From contig NZUF01000028.1 in NCBI GenBank assembly GCA_002696995.1, forward strand, positions 38,160 to 44,656: 6,497 nucleotides of DNA, in the 5' to 3' direction. A program made the position numbers and the translations under genes. This document shows, in pieces, positions 1 to 6,497 of the stretch. The notes beneath the pieces were generated by a model that saw only the letters and a program-made list of their open reading frames with translations, searched no databases and was not told where the DNA came from. The DNA is from Flammeovirgaceae bacterium. Lineage in GTDB: Bacteria; Bacteroidota; Bacteroidia; Cytophagales; MED-G16. The stretch's first letter is position 1; each line of letters starts with the position of its first letter.

Positions 1-2647
1 TCATCTCTCTAATATTTAATAAACCAGGAGTTATTGGTAAATCATTTTTTAATTTTTCTTTTAATAATAATGAATAATAAAATAATTGAAAAACAGCATC
101 ATTTCTCAGATTCTTTTTGTCCGAAAAAAGCATTTCAATAGTTTTAATTTTTTTTGTATCTCCTCCAGTCTTATAATCAATAATTCTATAATTATCATCT
201 TTTTTATCAACTCTATCTATTACACCTGAGATCCTAACAGAAAGTTTATTTGATATATCAATTTTTTTAATATAACCTGAATTTTTATTTCCTTCTAAAT
301 CAATAATTTGGAATGGCGCATATTTCTCATCAAAAGATAATGTGTCTGAAATATATTTTTTCATAATTTCAGATAATATAATATTATTACCTTCTAATTT
401 TAATTCATTCTTTTTCTTTAACTTAAAATGTTTTCTAGTAGCTAATTCTAATGCACCTGAAATACTACTTTTAATTTTAAAAAAATCATTTTTATTAATA
501 ATCCAATTAGGGTTTAGAGACTTAATGTCTGAATATAAAAACTCTAATGCTTTATGAGTTATTCTACCAAAATCAGGTTTTAAAATTTCTTTTGAAATTG
601 GATTTATTTCTCTAATATTTGCTACATATTTATAATAAAATCTAAGAGAACAGTCCATGTAATCTTTTACACCAGATGGAGAAAGATAACCTTCTTTATA
701 AAATCTACTGGATAACCTTTTAATTATATTTTGGTTCTTATTAATTATCATTTTATCACTTGATATTGAATCAAGGTTTTCAGAAACTGAGATATTTTTT
801 ATTTTGATATCTGACTCAGACTCTAATTGTTTTATGAACCTACTTCTTTCTCCTTTACTTGAAAAACTAGAAGTCGTATTATGAATAAGAGTTATATCTT
901 TTGATCTCTGAATAACTCTATAAAATAGATAACTAAAAACTTTATCCATAGAATCAACAGTATCTAATTTAAATGATTTTCTAATATTATATGGTATAAA
1001 TGAAACGCTGTATAAATTCTTAGGGAAATCACCCTCATTCATAGAAAGAATATATACTTCGTCAAAATCTAAATTTCTAGATTCAAGCACTCCCATAACC
1101 TGAAGACCTGAAAGAGGTTCTCCTGAGAAAGGAATTCTAATACTTTTAAGAATTTGACTTAGTAGTTTAGATTGATTTTCTAATGATTTAAATTCAATAT
1201 CGATAGTAATTAATCTGTTTAATATTTCTAGAAAAGATTTGATATACTCCTTGTCCAGCTTCCCTAAATCTTTTGAAGAATTAAATAAATTATAACAAAC
1301 ATTTCTAATATTTTTAATTAAACTTTCAGATATAAAAAGTGAACTCAAAATATCTGATAAATTAATAAGATTTTGATGGGTTATATATAAAATTTTATTG
1401 TCTCTTATTTTTATTATAAACTCATCAAATAAGTTTGAATTAAATTGATAAATGTAGGGATGAGATAATAAGTCAATAATATCATTAATATAATTAACTT
1501 TTTTAAAGTCTCTAATTTTTGTTCTTTTATGAACTTTATAGATTATTTGTAATAAACTAAATAAAGGAGTCTCAGATAAAGATAAACCCATCGTCACATT
1601 AATATTTTTAATAGAATCTGGGATAGAATTAAGTACAGGCAATAATAATTTTTCATCAGGAAGTAGAATCAGAACCTTATCTTGATCGAAACTATTCTCA
1701 TTTACTTTCTTAGTTAAAAGATTCCCAAGCACTTTACATTGCCCCACTTGTGAACCAATACCTATGGATTTAATTTTTTTATTAACTGTCTTAAAATTAT
1801 CTGGTATTATTTTGGGGAATGTTGAATTTAAAATTTTATCATTAGAAAAAACTCTAAATGCATCCCCTGCCTCTTGCTTATAGTCATTAAAATAGTAACT
1901 ATCAAAGTCCCAAAACACCATAGATTTTTTTTCCTTAATAAAGTATTTTATTATTTTTTTTTCTGAATTAGATAATACATTAAATCCCACAAAAAGATAT
2001 TCTCTTTTACCGTCAATTATTCCAGTATTAATTTTTTTAATAAATTCTTTATAAACTAATCCCTTATATGCTATTTTATTTTCCTTTAATATCTTCTTAA
2101 AATCTTTATATACATCCAATAATATTTTCCAAGTTTTTCTAAAATTTTGCTGATTAACACTCATTTTAGGAAAAAACTTATCCCAAAAAGATTTTATTCT
2201 TTCTAAATTTTCTTTTTCTAAAAAATTAAATGACTCGTCAATTTCTTTCTGATTTTTAATAACCTTAAAAATTTTTGATTCATCCTTTAAACTTTGATCT
2301 ATATCATCAAAATCATTAATAAGTATTTGACCCCAATAATAAAAATCATCAAATGATTCAGAAGATTTTTTATCTAATTTCATTTGAATTATTTTATATA
2401 AATAATGATTAATAAGTATGGAGTCACTTATATCATCAGATATTTTAATATCAGAAAATTCTTGAATAAAATCTTCAAAAGTTTTAACAGATGGAGACCA
2501 TAATGACTTATCTATTTTTTTAGATAATGCCTTTTGAAAATATAAACCTGCTCTTCTATTCGGAAAAATAATAGTAAGATTTCTAAAATCTTTATATTTC
2601 TTAAATGTATAGTCAACGACCTCTTCTAAAAAAAATTTTTTTGCCAT
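1..2647 (-). CDS. addB: AddB-type PD-(D/E)XK nuclease subunit of the AddAB helicase-nuclease (partial, C-terminus outside window)
   Basis: An uninterrupted frame starts at ATG 2647-2645 and is still open at base 1, giving 882 full codons; family members run to roughly 900-950 residues, so only the tail is missing. The N-terminus carries IFPNRRAG (about 27-34), the helicase-like start seen in Bacteroidota AddB-like proteins. Only 26 residues precede it and they hold no Walker A motif, so this subunit probably does not hydrolyse ATP. Further landmarks are VTMG (351-354), GLQVMGVLESR (514-524), LSMNEGDFP (534-542), SFIP (549-552) and GERSRF (599-604). A RecB-like nuclease domain follows: DYMDC (662-666), GRITH with His698, GVIDRVD with Asp811, IDYK with Asp824 and Lys826, and Gln854 with Tyr857/858. 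All catalytic positions are present. Cys666 sits where the first iron-sulfur ligand lies in AddB. The role, with AddA in the cytoplasm, is break resection. The start overlaps the addA stop by one base. PD-(D/E)XK nuclease identity is firm; the AddB name rests on the family pattern and the addA neighbour. Confidence 0.92.
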   Translation of the reverse strand, partial: MAKKFFLEEVVDYTFKKYKDFRNLTIIFPNRRAGLYFQKALSKKIDKSLWSPSVKTFEDFIQEFSDIKISDDISDSILINHYLYKIIQMKLDKKSSESFDDFYYWGQILINDFDDIDQSLKDESKIFKVIKNQKEIDESFNFLEKENLERIKSFWDKFFPKMSVNQQNFRKTWKILLDVYKDFKKILKENKIAYKGLVYKEFIKKINTGIIDGKREYLFVGFNVLSNSEKKIIKYFIKEKKSMVFWDFDSYYFNDYKQEAGDAFRVFSNDKILNSTFPKIIPDNFKTVNKKIKSIGIGSQVGQCKVLGNLLTKKVNENSFDQDKVLILLPDEKLLLPVLNSIPDSIKNINVTMGLSLSETPLFSLLQIIYKVHKRTKIRDFKKVNYINDIIDLLSHPYIYQFNSNLFDEFIIKIRDNKILYITHQNLINLSDILSSLFISESLIKNIRNVCYNLFNSSKDLGKLDKEYIKSFLEILNRLITIDIEFKSLENQSKLLSQILKSIRIPFSGEPLSGLQVMGVLESRNLDFDEVYILSMNEGDFPKNLYSVSFIPYNIRKSFKLDTVDSMDKVFSYLFYRVIQRSKDITLIHNTTSSFSSKGERSRFIKQLESESDIKIKNISVSENLDSISSDKMIINKNQNIIKRLSSRFYKEGYLSPSGVKDYMDCSLRFYYKYVANIREINPISKEILKPDFGRITHKALEFLYSDIKSLNPNWIINKNDFFKIKSSISGALELATRKHFKLKKKNELKLEGNNIILSEIMKKYISDTLSFDEKYAPFQIIDLEGNKNSGYIKKIDISNKLSVRISGVIDRVDKKDDNYRIIDYKTGGDTKKIKTIEMLFSDKKNLRNDAVFQLFYYSLLLKEKLKNDLPITPGLLNIREM

Positions 2648-2649
2648 TA
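2645..2649 (-). other. TAATG stop-start overlap joining addA to addB
   Basis: Read on the minus strand, the addA stop TAA (2649-2647) and the addB start ATG (2647-2645) share one A. No Shine-Dalgarno-like purine run is visible in the last 20 bases of addA. This arrangement usually means that ribosomes finishing the first gene re-initiate on the second, which keeps subunit ratios matched. The overlap is seen directly; the coupling is inference. Confidence 0.85.
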
Positions 2650-5600
2650 AATTTCTATAGTTTGATTTAAATCAACATATATAATTACCCCCTTTATTTC
2701 TTTTAAATAAATTTCAGATAACATCTTTTTATAATTATCAATTTGTTTTAAATAAGAATCTCTAATTTCACCAGTCTTATAATCTATTACATAAATAAGA
2801 TTATCTCCCATTTCTACAACTCTATCTAATCTATAGATATCTCCATTTTTACTTAAAATTTCTACTTCATTAAATGAAGTGTCTTTAGGACTAAAGAATT
2901 TCCTTATATTCTTTATATGTAAAAGATTATAAAAAAAGTTTTTATAAAATTTTTTTTCTTTTTTTTCAATAATATTTTTTGATTCTGCTATTTCTATACC
3001 TTTATTTAAATCATTATAATTATTTATAAAATAAAGAATATCATGTATTTTTTTCCCTCTATTTATATTATCAAAGTCAATTCCTTTTTCAGAAGAAGTT
3101 CTTATTCTGATTCTATCTCTCCATGAATATGAAGGATAATTATTTAGATGATATACTTTTTTAAAATGACTATTATTAACATTTATAATTTTACCAGATA
3201 TAAAACTATTATCTTTTAGATTATCTTTTAGTGATGAATAGAGCACATCAGAAACATTTTTAATATCTTCTCTGATCATCTTCTCAGCATTTATTAATAA
3301 ACCTAATTTTGGTCTTGTAAATGAAACATACATTAAATTTAAGTTGTCTTCATATGCTTTTTTTCTCTCATTAATATACGATGATTCAAATAGAGTTTTA
3401 GGGTGAGAAGATTTATATTTTAATGGATAAAAAAAGTCAAACTTTTTATTAAAACTATTTAGATTAACCCAAATTAATTTTTCTTTTCCTCCTCTACTAT
3501 CGTTATCTAATGTCCAATTAAAAAAGGGCATTATAACAAAATTAAATTCTAAGCCCTTTGATTTATGAATAGTAATTAACTGAATAGCGTTATTTTGAGA
3601 TGATAAACTTAATTTTTTATTTCCATTTTTTTCCCACCAGTCTAAAAAGGATGTTATCTCTTTACCCTTTGATTGTTTATATTCTAATATTAAATCAGTG
3701 AAAGCTTGAAGGAATGGTAATTGATTTTTAATTTTTTGCAATTTAAATATTCTAATTAATTCCTCAACCATATCATAAATTGGAAGTCTTGATATACTAA
3801 AAAGATTATTTTTAAACTGAGTAGGTAATAAATTTAATTTCTCTTCATTTGATAAAGAATAATGGTCAGAATTATCAGAATTAAGAACATGAATATAATA
3901 AAAGTGAACTATTTCAGATAAAGCTAGTCTATCTCTAAAGTTTGAAAAATAATTGAAAATACTTATAAAAAAACCAACTATTGGAGCTGTCTTCATTTCT
4001 AAAGCATCAGCTGAAACATGGTTATAATTATATTTGGAGTTATTTACTGACTCCTCAATTAAAACTTCAGCAATTATTTTTGCATCTTTATTATCTCTTA
4101 CTATTATTCCTATGTCTCCCGCATTGTAACCGTTGTCCTGAATTTTTTTAATCGATTCAATAGTATATTTTTTTGCAGCGTTAATCTTATCTTCCTTATT
4201 CTCTTCAAAAACTATTTCGACATAACCTTTATTACGCATTTTATCACTAGTTTTCTGAACTAAAGACTTATTATAAATTTTACCAATATGATCACTAATA
4301 ATATTTTGATTTATATATCTATTTAAAGAACTGAAAATCATATTATTAAATGAAATTATTTTTTCACCGCTTCTCCAATTTGTATTTAGATGAGTAATAT
4401 TTTGAAGATCATTTTCAATATCAGATGAAACAACATTTTCCATTATATCTGAATCAGAACCTCTCCATCTATATATACTTTGTTTTATGTCCCCTACTAT
4501 AATATTTTCGTCACCGGATGCAAGAGATTCTTCAATTAGCGATTTAAAATTCTTCCATTGGTAATGACTTGTGTCTTGAAATTCATCAATAAGAAAATTT
4601 TTAAATGTATTACCTACTTTCTCAAAGACAAAAGGAATATTATCATCTCTTATAACTTCATATAAGAGCTCTGAAATATCAGATATCAAAATAACTTCAT
4701 TTTCATCTCTGTATTTTCTAACCTGATTTTTTAAAATTCCAGTAATACCAAAAGAATAAATATTATTTCTCAATTCAATTGCAGTATTATATTTTAAGAA
4801 TTCATCATCAAAAAATTGAATAAGGATTAATAATTCAGATTTTACACTCCTTTCAATTAGACTTATAATTTCTTCCTTTTTTTGATTAGTCTTATTTATC
4901 CAATTACTATTATCTTCAATACATGACAAAACTCTTTTACCTGGGGAATTTATTAATCCAATAGATAAATTATTTAAATAACCAAAAACTCCTTTTTCTT
5001 TAAATTTAAAATCATTTACATCATACCCATCTTTTTTTAATAATTCTAATATTTTTAAAGACTGACTTTTTATTTTTTTTTCAAAATTTTTCTTCACTAG
5101 ATAAATTTCTTTTTTAAGCTCATCTACCCATTTAGATATATCAGTACTTGGGAAGTCGTTTGATAAAGATTTAAATTCTTCTGAAAAAAGATTTTTAACC
5201 ATTTTTACAAGTTCATTGTTTATTAAAAAATCTTTTCCATTAATAATTTTATCTTTAGAAAAATCAGTTAACCACCTAGAAATATAGGAACCTTTTTTAA
5301 TTGTTGTTAAAAAATTATTAACAACCTCATTAGCAACAAAGTCAAGATCCATTTCAATATTAAATTTTCCTCTAAATTTTAAATCTCTAGTAAAAGATTG
5401 AATTATAGAATAAAAAAAAGTATCAATTGTAGTAATTGAAAAATATGAATAGTTATGTAAAATTTTTGATTTTAAATTATTACTTCTTAAAATTATTTCC
5501 TCTGGAGAAACCTTGTAAAATTTTGAAAATTCAATGATCAAGTCTTTTTCTTCACCATTTGCAATATCATGGATCATTTGAAGAACCCTCGATTTCATTT

Positions 5601-5751
5601 CTTCAGCAGCTTTATTAGTAAAAGTTACTGCTAAAATTTTCTTGTAATTATTTTTACTTTTTAAAGCTAATCTTATATAATTTTTAGATAAGGTATAAGT
5701 TTTACCTGATCCGGCAGAGGACTTATATATAAAAAATGGTTTTCTGGTCAC
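2647..5751 (-). CDS. addA: AddA-type UvrD/Rep superfamily 1 helicase with C-terminal RecB-like nuclease
   Basis: This 1034-residue protein has the full superfamily 1A helicase set. Walker A is AGSGKT (13-18), motif Ia TFTNKAAEEM (43-52), Ic TTIDTFF (107-113), motif II DEFQDTS (389-395), motif III GDIKQSIYRWRG (420-431), motif IV NWRS (458-461), motif V TIHKSKGLEF (727-736) and motif VI YVSFTRP (808-814, Arg813 as arginine finger). The long inserts 114-388 and 462-726 fit subdomains 1B and 2B. The C-terminus is a complete PD-(D/E)XK nuclease: His903, Asp976 in RLDRV, Asp990 and Lys992 in IDYKTG, Gln1003 and Tyr1007. It should translocate 3'-5' on DNA, unwind double-strand ends and cut one strand, in complex with AddB. 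The start codon is GTG (5751-5749): a TAA lies three codons upstream, no ATG or TTG intervenes, and the next Met is residue 52, past the P-loop. At 1034 residues it is shorter than Bacillus AddA. Many pipelines would label it UvrD-helicase domain protein or exodeoxyribonuclease V beta; the nuclease-bearing partner favours AddAB over RecBCD. Confidence 0.95.
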   Translation of the reverse strand: MTRKPFFIYKSSAGSGKTYTLSKNYIRLALKSKNNYKKILAVTFTNKAAEEMKSRVLQMIHDIANGEEKDLIIEFSKFYKVSPEEIILRSNNLKSKILHNYSYFSITTIDTFFYSIIQSFTRDLKFRGKFNIEMDLDFVANEVVNNFLTTIKKGSYISRWLTDFSKDKIINGKDFLINNELVKMVKNLFSEEFKSLSNDFPSTDISKWVDELKKEIYLVKKNFEKKIKSQSLKILELLKKDGYDVNDFKFKEKGVFGYLNNLSIGLINSPGKRVLSCIEDNSNWINKTNQKKEEIISLIERSVKSELLILIQFFDDEFLKYNTAIELRNNIYSFGITGILKNQVRKYRDENEVILISDISELLYEVIRDDNIPFVFEKVGNTFKNFLIDEFQDTSHYQWKNFKSLIEESLASGDENIIVGDIKQSIYRWRGSDSDIMENVVSSDIENDLQNITHLNTNWRSGEKIISFNNMIFSSLNRYINQNIISDHIGKIYNKSLVQKTSDKMRNKGYVEIVFEENKEDKINAAKKYTIESIKKIQDNGYNAGDIGIIVRDNKDAKIIAEVLIEESVNNSKYNYNHVSADALEMKTAPIVGFFISIFNYFSNFRDRLALSEIVHFYYIHVLNSDNSDHYSLSNEEKLNLLPTQFKNNLFSISRLPIYDMVEELIRIFKLQKIKNQLPFLQAFTDLILEYKQSKGKEITSFLDWWEKNGNKKLSLSSQNNAIQLITIHKSKGLEFNFVIMPFFNWTLDNDSRGGKEKLIWVNLNSFNKKFDFFYPLKYKSSHPKTLFESSYINERKKAYEDNLNLMYVSFTRPKLGLLINAEKMIREDIKNVSDVLYSSLKDNLKDNSFISGKIINVNNSHFKKVYHLNNYPSYSWRDRIRIRTSSEKGIDFDNINRGKKIHDILYFINNYNDLNKGIEIAESKNIIEKKEKKFYKNFFYNLLHIKNIRKFFSPKDTSFNEVEILSKNGDIYRLDRVVEMGDNLIYVIDYKTGEIRDSYLKQIDNYKKMLSEIYLKEIKGVIIYVDLNQTIEI

Positions 5752-5800
5752 TATTAATTATTAAAGTGACTTAATATATATAATAAAGTAGATATTGGGA

Positions 5801-5806
5801 ATTATA
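5801..5806 (-). promoter_or_regulatory. Possible -10-like TATAAT element ahead of addA
   Basis: The 75-bp gap between the lipoprotein gene and addA (5752-5826) contains a TATAAT on the minus strand, about 50 bases before the addA GTG. No TTGACA or Bacteroidota-type TTTG box stands at the right distance upstream, and in DNA this AT-rich such hexamers arise by chance. The gap holds no GC-rich hairpin, so neither a terminator for the upstream genes nor an independent addAB promoter is proven. Confidence 0.2.
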
Positions 5807-5826
5807 TACGAGTAAAATGAAAGCTA

Positions 5827-6165
5827 CTAATTAGAAAATTCTGCAATTATTTCTTTATCAGAATCTACATTTATTATTAAAGGATTTTCTTTTGTATTAA
5901 CACTCCCATTCCATTGTTTAAATGAATAACCATTAGTAGGCACAGCCCATATTTCAATTTTTGTTCCTTCAAAAAAATATTTTGATTTTAAATTACAATT
6001 AAATAATTCTGATTTACCAAGACATGAATGTCTATCGGTGATATATCCATCAGCATTGGATGTTTTAAAATCAACATAAAAGATTTTTTTTTTAATGTTA
6101 TCAAATATTAAATCGGATTCATTCGAACAAGACATTAATAAAATAAGTAATATAAGATATCTCAT
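5827..6165 (-). CDS. Predicted lipoprotein with a single InlB-B-repeat-like (Flg_new_2-type) domain
   Basis: This 112-residue protein starts at ATG 6165-6163, the only ATG in the open frame (an in-frame TAA lies at 6201-6199), and ends in TAG. Residues 1-13 form a very short type II signal: Arg2, a Leu/Ile-rich core, then LMSC with Cys13 as the probable lipidated residue. The mature protein would be anchored in a membrane of the cell envelope, facing the periplasm or the outside. Residues 66-110 resemble the divergent InlB B-repeat pattern: EGTKIEIWAVP, GYSFKQWNG (79-87), NPLIINVDSDKEIIAEF (94-110). That fold is a small beta domain common in Bacteroidota surface proteins and has no assigned enzymatic activity. 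Cys48 and Cys57 could form a disulfide. An A10 tract encodes Lys25-27. The gene sits 42 bp after the 77-residue gene and 75 bp before addA; nothing in it suggests a DNA-repair role. The lipoprotein call is good, the domain call moderate, and the function unknown. Confidence 0.82.
   Translation of the reverse strand: MRYLILLILLMSCSNESDLIFDNIKKKIFYVDFKTSNADGYITDRHSCLGKSELFNCNLKSKYFFEGTKIEIWAVPTNGYSFKQWNGSVNTKENPLIINVDSDKEIIAEFSN
6084..6093 (-). repeat. A10 homopolymer within the lipoprotein gene
   Basis: Ten consecutive T on the plus strand read as ten A in the coding strand, covering codons Lys25-Lys27 and the first base of Ile28. It is the longest single-base run I found in the window; other runs reach 8 or 9. 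A one-base slip would shift the frame soon after the lipidated Cys13 and remove the InlB-like domain. The run is seen directly; any role in expression switching is inference. Confidence 0.9.
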
Positions 6166-6185
6166 GGAAAAAATAAACGAGATAT
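6157..6185 (-). repeat. Inverted repeat around the lipoprotein start codon
   Basis: ATATCTC at 6157-6163 and GAGATAT at 6179-6185 are perfect 7-base reverse complements separated by 15 bases. In the transcript the loop would hold the leader just before the start plus the A and U of AUG, while the G of AUG begins the stem. Such a hairpin could influence initiation, but a stem with only two G-C pairs is weak and may be chance. Confidence 0.3.
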
Positions 6186-6207
6186 TTATTATAAAGTTTT
6201 ATTAATA

Positions 6208-6441
6208 CTAATTATATAACTTTTTTAATTCTGAGCTCATATCATCAAATCTAGACTCAATTGACCCTAAAAAGTTTATGTCAATTTTATCTTCTAAATC
6301 AGAAAAGTTTAAAAATTCTAATTTGTCTACTTTATAAGTTTGTTCCATTCCAAAAGATTCAAACTTTATTATAAATTTTAAATTAACTTCAAAATAAGTA
6401 ATGGTGATATTATTATAGCTTGATGTCTTAATTATCCTCAT
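6208..6441 (-). CDS. Small protein of unknown function (77 residues)
   Basis: The frame runs from ATG 6441-6439 to TAG 6210-6208; an in-frame TAA lies two codons upstream of the start, which fixes it. I do not firmly recognise a family. The protein has no signal peptide, no membrane segment and no cysteine, so it is probably cytoplasmic. The first half alternates hydrophobic and polar residues (NITITYFEV, LKFIIKFES), suggesting a small beta sheet. Next comes the motif MEQTYKV (about 32-38), and the second half looks helical and acidic (LEDKI, SRFDDMSSELKKLYN). The general shape recalls short uncharacterised Bacteroidota proteins with a phrase like KFE...EQTYK, but that is from memory and untested. 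Composition matches its neighbours, so there is no sign of transfer. It is probably the first gene of the leftward group, 42 bp ahead of the lipoprotein gene. Confidence 0.72.
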   Translation of the reverse strand: MRIIKTSSYNNITITYFEVNLKFIIKFESFGMEQTYKVDKLEFLNFSDLEDKIDINFLGSIESRFDDMSSELKKLYN

Positions 6442-6448
6442 AAATTAG

Positions 6449-6462
6449 AAAGTTTCAACTTT
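6449..6462. promoter_or_regulatory. Short palindrome just upstream of the 77-residue gene
   Basis: AAAGTT and AACTTT flank a two-base TC spacer, forming a 14-base dyad whose near edge lies 7 bases before the ATG at 6441. It could be an operator for a dimeric regulator or a small leader hairpin. No clear -10 or -33 promoter box accompanies it in the remaining 35 bases of the window. The dyad is visible, but its significance in such AT-rich sequence is doubtful. Confidence 0.2.
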
Positions 6463-6497
6463 ATAATTTTAAATAATATTAATTAAAATGAAAATAA

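Noticed and set aside
342..557. Plus-strand open frame of 71 codons starting ATG at 342
   Set aside because: It lies wholly inside addB on the opposite strand, over the well-conserved nuclease-domain region. Its translation is a low-complexity Phe/Ile/Leu string with no recognisable motif, as expected of a shadow frame in AT-rich DNA.
2628..2642. A8T7 tract at the addB start as a bent-DNA or promoter element
   Set aside because: It falls in codons 2-7 of addB (Lys-Lys-Phe-Phe-Leu), and comparable A/T runs are found throughout the window, so there is no reason to give this one a role.
1..5751. A new anti-phage helicase-nuclease defence pair
   Set aside because: UvrD-type helicase plus PD-(D/E)XK nuclease pairs do occur in defence islands. 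The motif order, sizes and Bacteroidota-type AddB landmarks fit housekeeping AddAB, and no integrase, toxin, methylase or other defence gene is nearby.
5752..5826. Rho-independent terminator between the lipoprotein gene and addA
   Set aside because: The gap has AT-only near-palindromes such as TTAATATATATAATAA but no GC-rich stem followed by a T run in the minus direction.
6166..6207. Separate promoter for the lipoprotein gene in the 42-bp gap
   Set aside because: I could not identify a -10/-35 pair or a Bacteroidota -7/-33 pair; the gap is short and AT-rich, so co-transcription with the 77-residue gene is simpler.

Overview
The window reads as a chromosomal piece from a very AT-rich member of the Bacteroidota, most likely a flavobacterium-like and possibly genome-streamlined marine lineage. 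The reasons are a G+C content of about a quarter by eye, strong Lys/Asn/Ile bias, a Bacteroidota-type AddB-like protein, a short type II lipoprotein signal (LMSC), and no Shine-Dalgarno sequences. The standard code with TAA and TAG stops fits all genes. The taxonomic call is inference.

Every recognised gene lies on the minus strand, so transcription runs from high to low coordinates. In that order they are: a 77-residue protein of unknown function (6441-6208); a 112-residue predicted lipoprotein with a C-terminal InlB-B-repeat-like module (6165-5827); a complete 1034-residue AddA-type UvrD/Rep helicase-nuclease (5751-2647); and an AddB-type PD-(D/E)XK nuclease subunit (2647 down to base 1). 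The addB gene runs off the left edge with 882 codons visible. Gaps are 42 bp and 75 bp, then a 1-base overlap between addA and addB. No gap exceeds about 75 bp, and I saw no tRNA, rRNA, CRISPR, insertion sequence or GC-rich terminator hairpin.

The last two genes make one machine. AddA supplies the ATP-driven 3'-5' translocase and one nuclease domain. AddB supplies a helicase-like scaffold with no Walker A site plus a second nuclease domain. Together they should resect double-strand breaks for RecA-dependent repair and degrade linear foreign DNA. The TAATG overlap suggests coupled translation of the two subunits.

The two small upstream genes have no evident link to recombination. They may share a transcript with addAB or only sit beside it. 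I found no convincing undescribed system. The points most worth a second look are the A10 homopolymer inside the lipoprotein gene, the GTG start of addA, the missing P-loop and unseen C-terminal cysteines of AddB, and the two small unassigned proteins.
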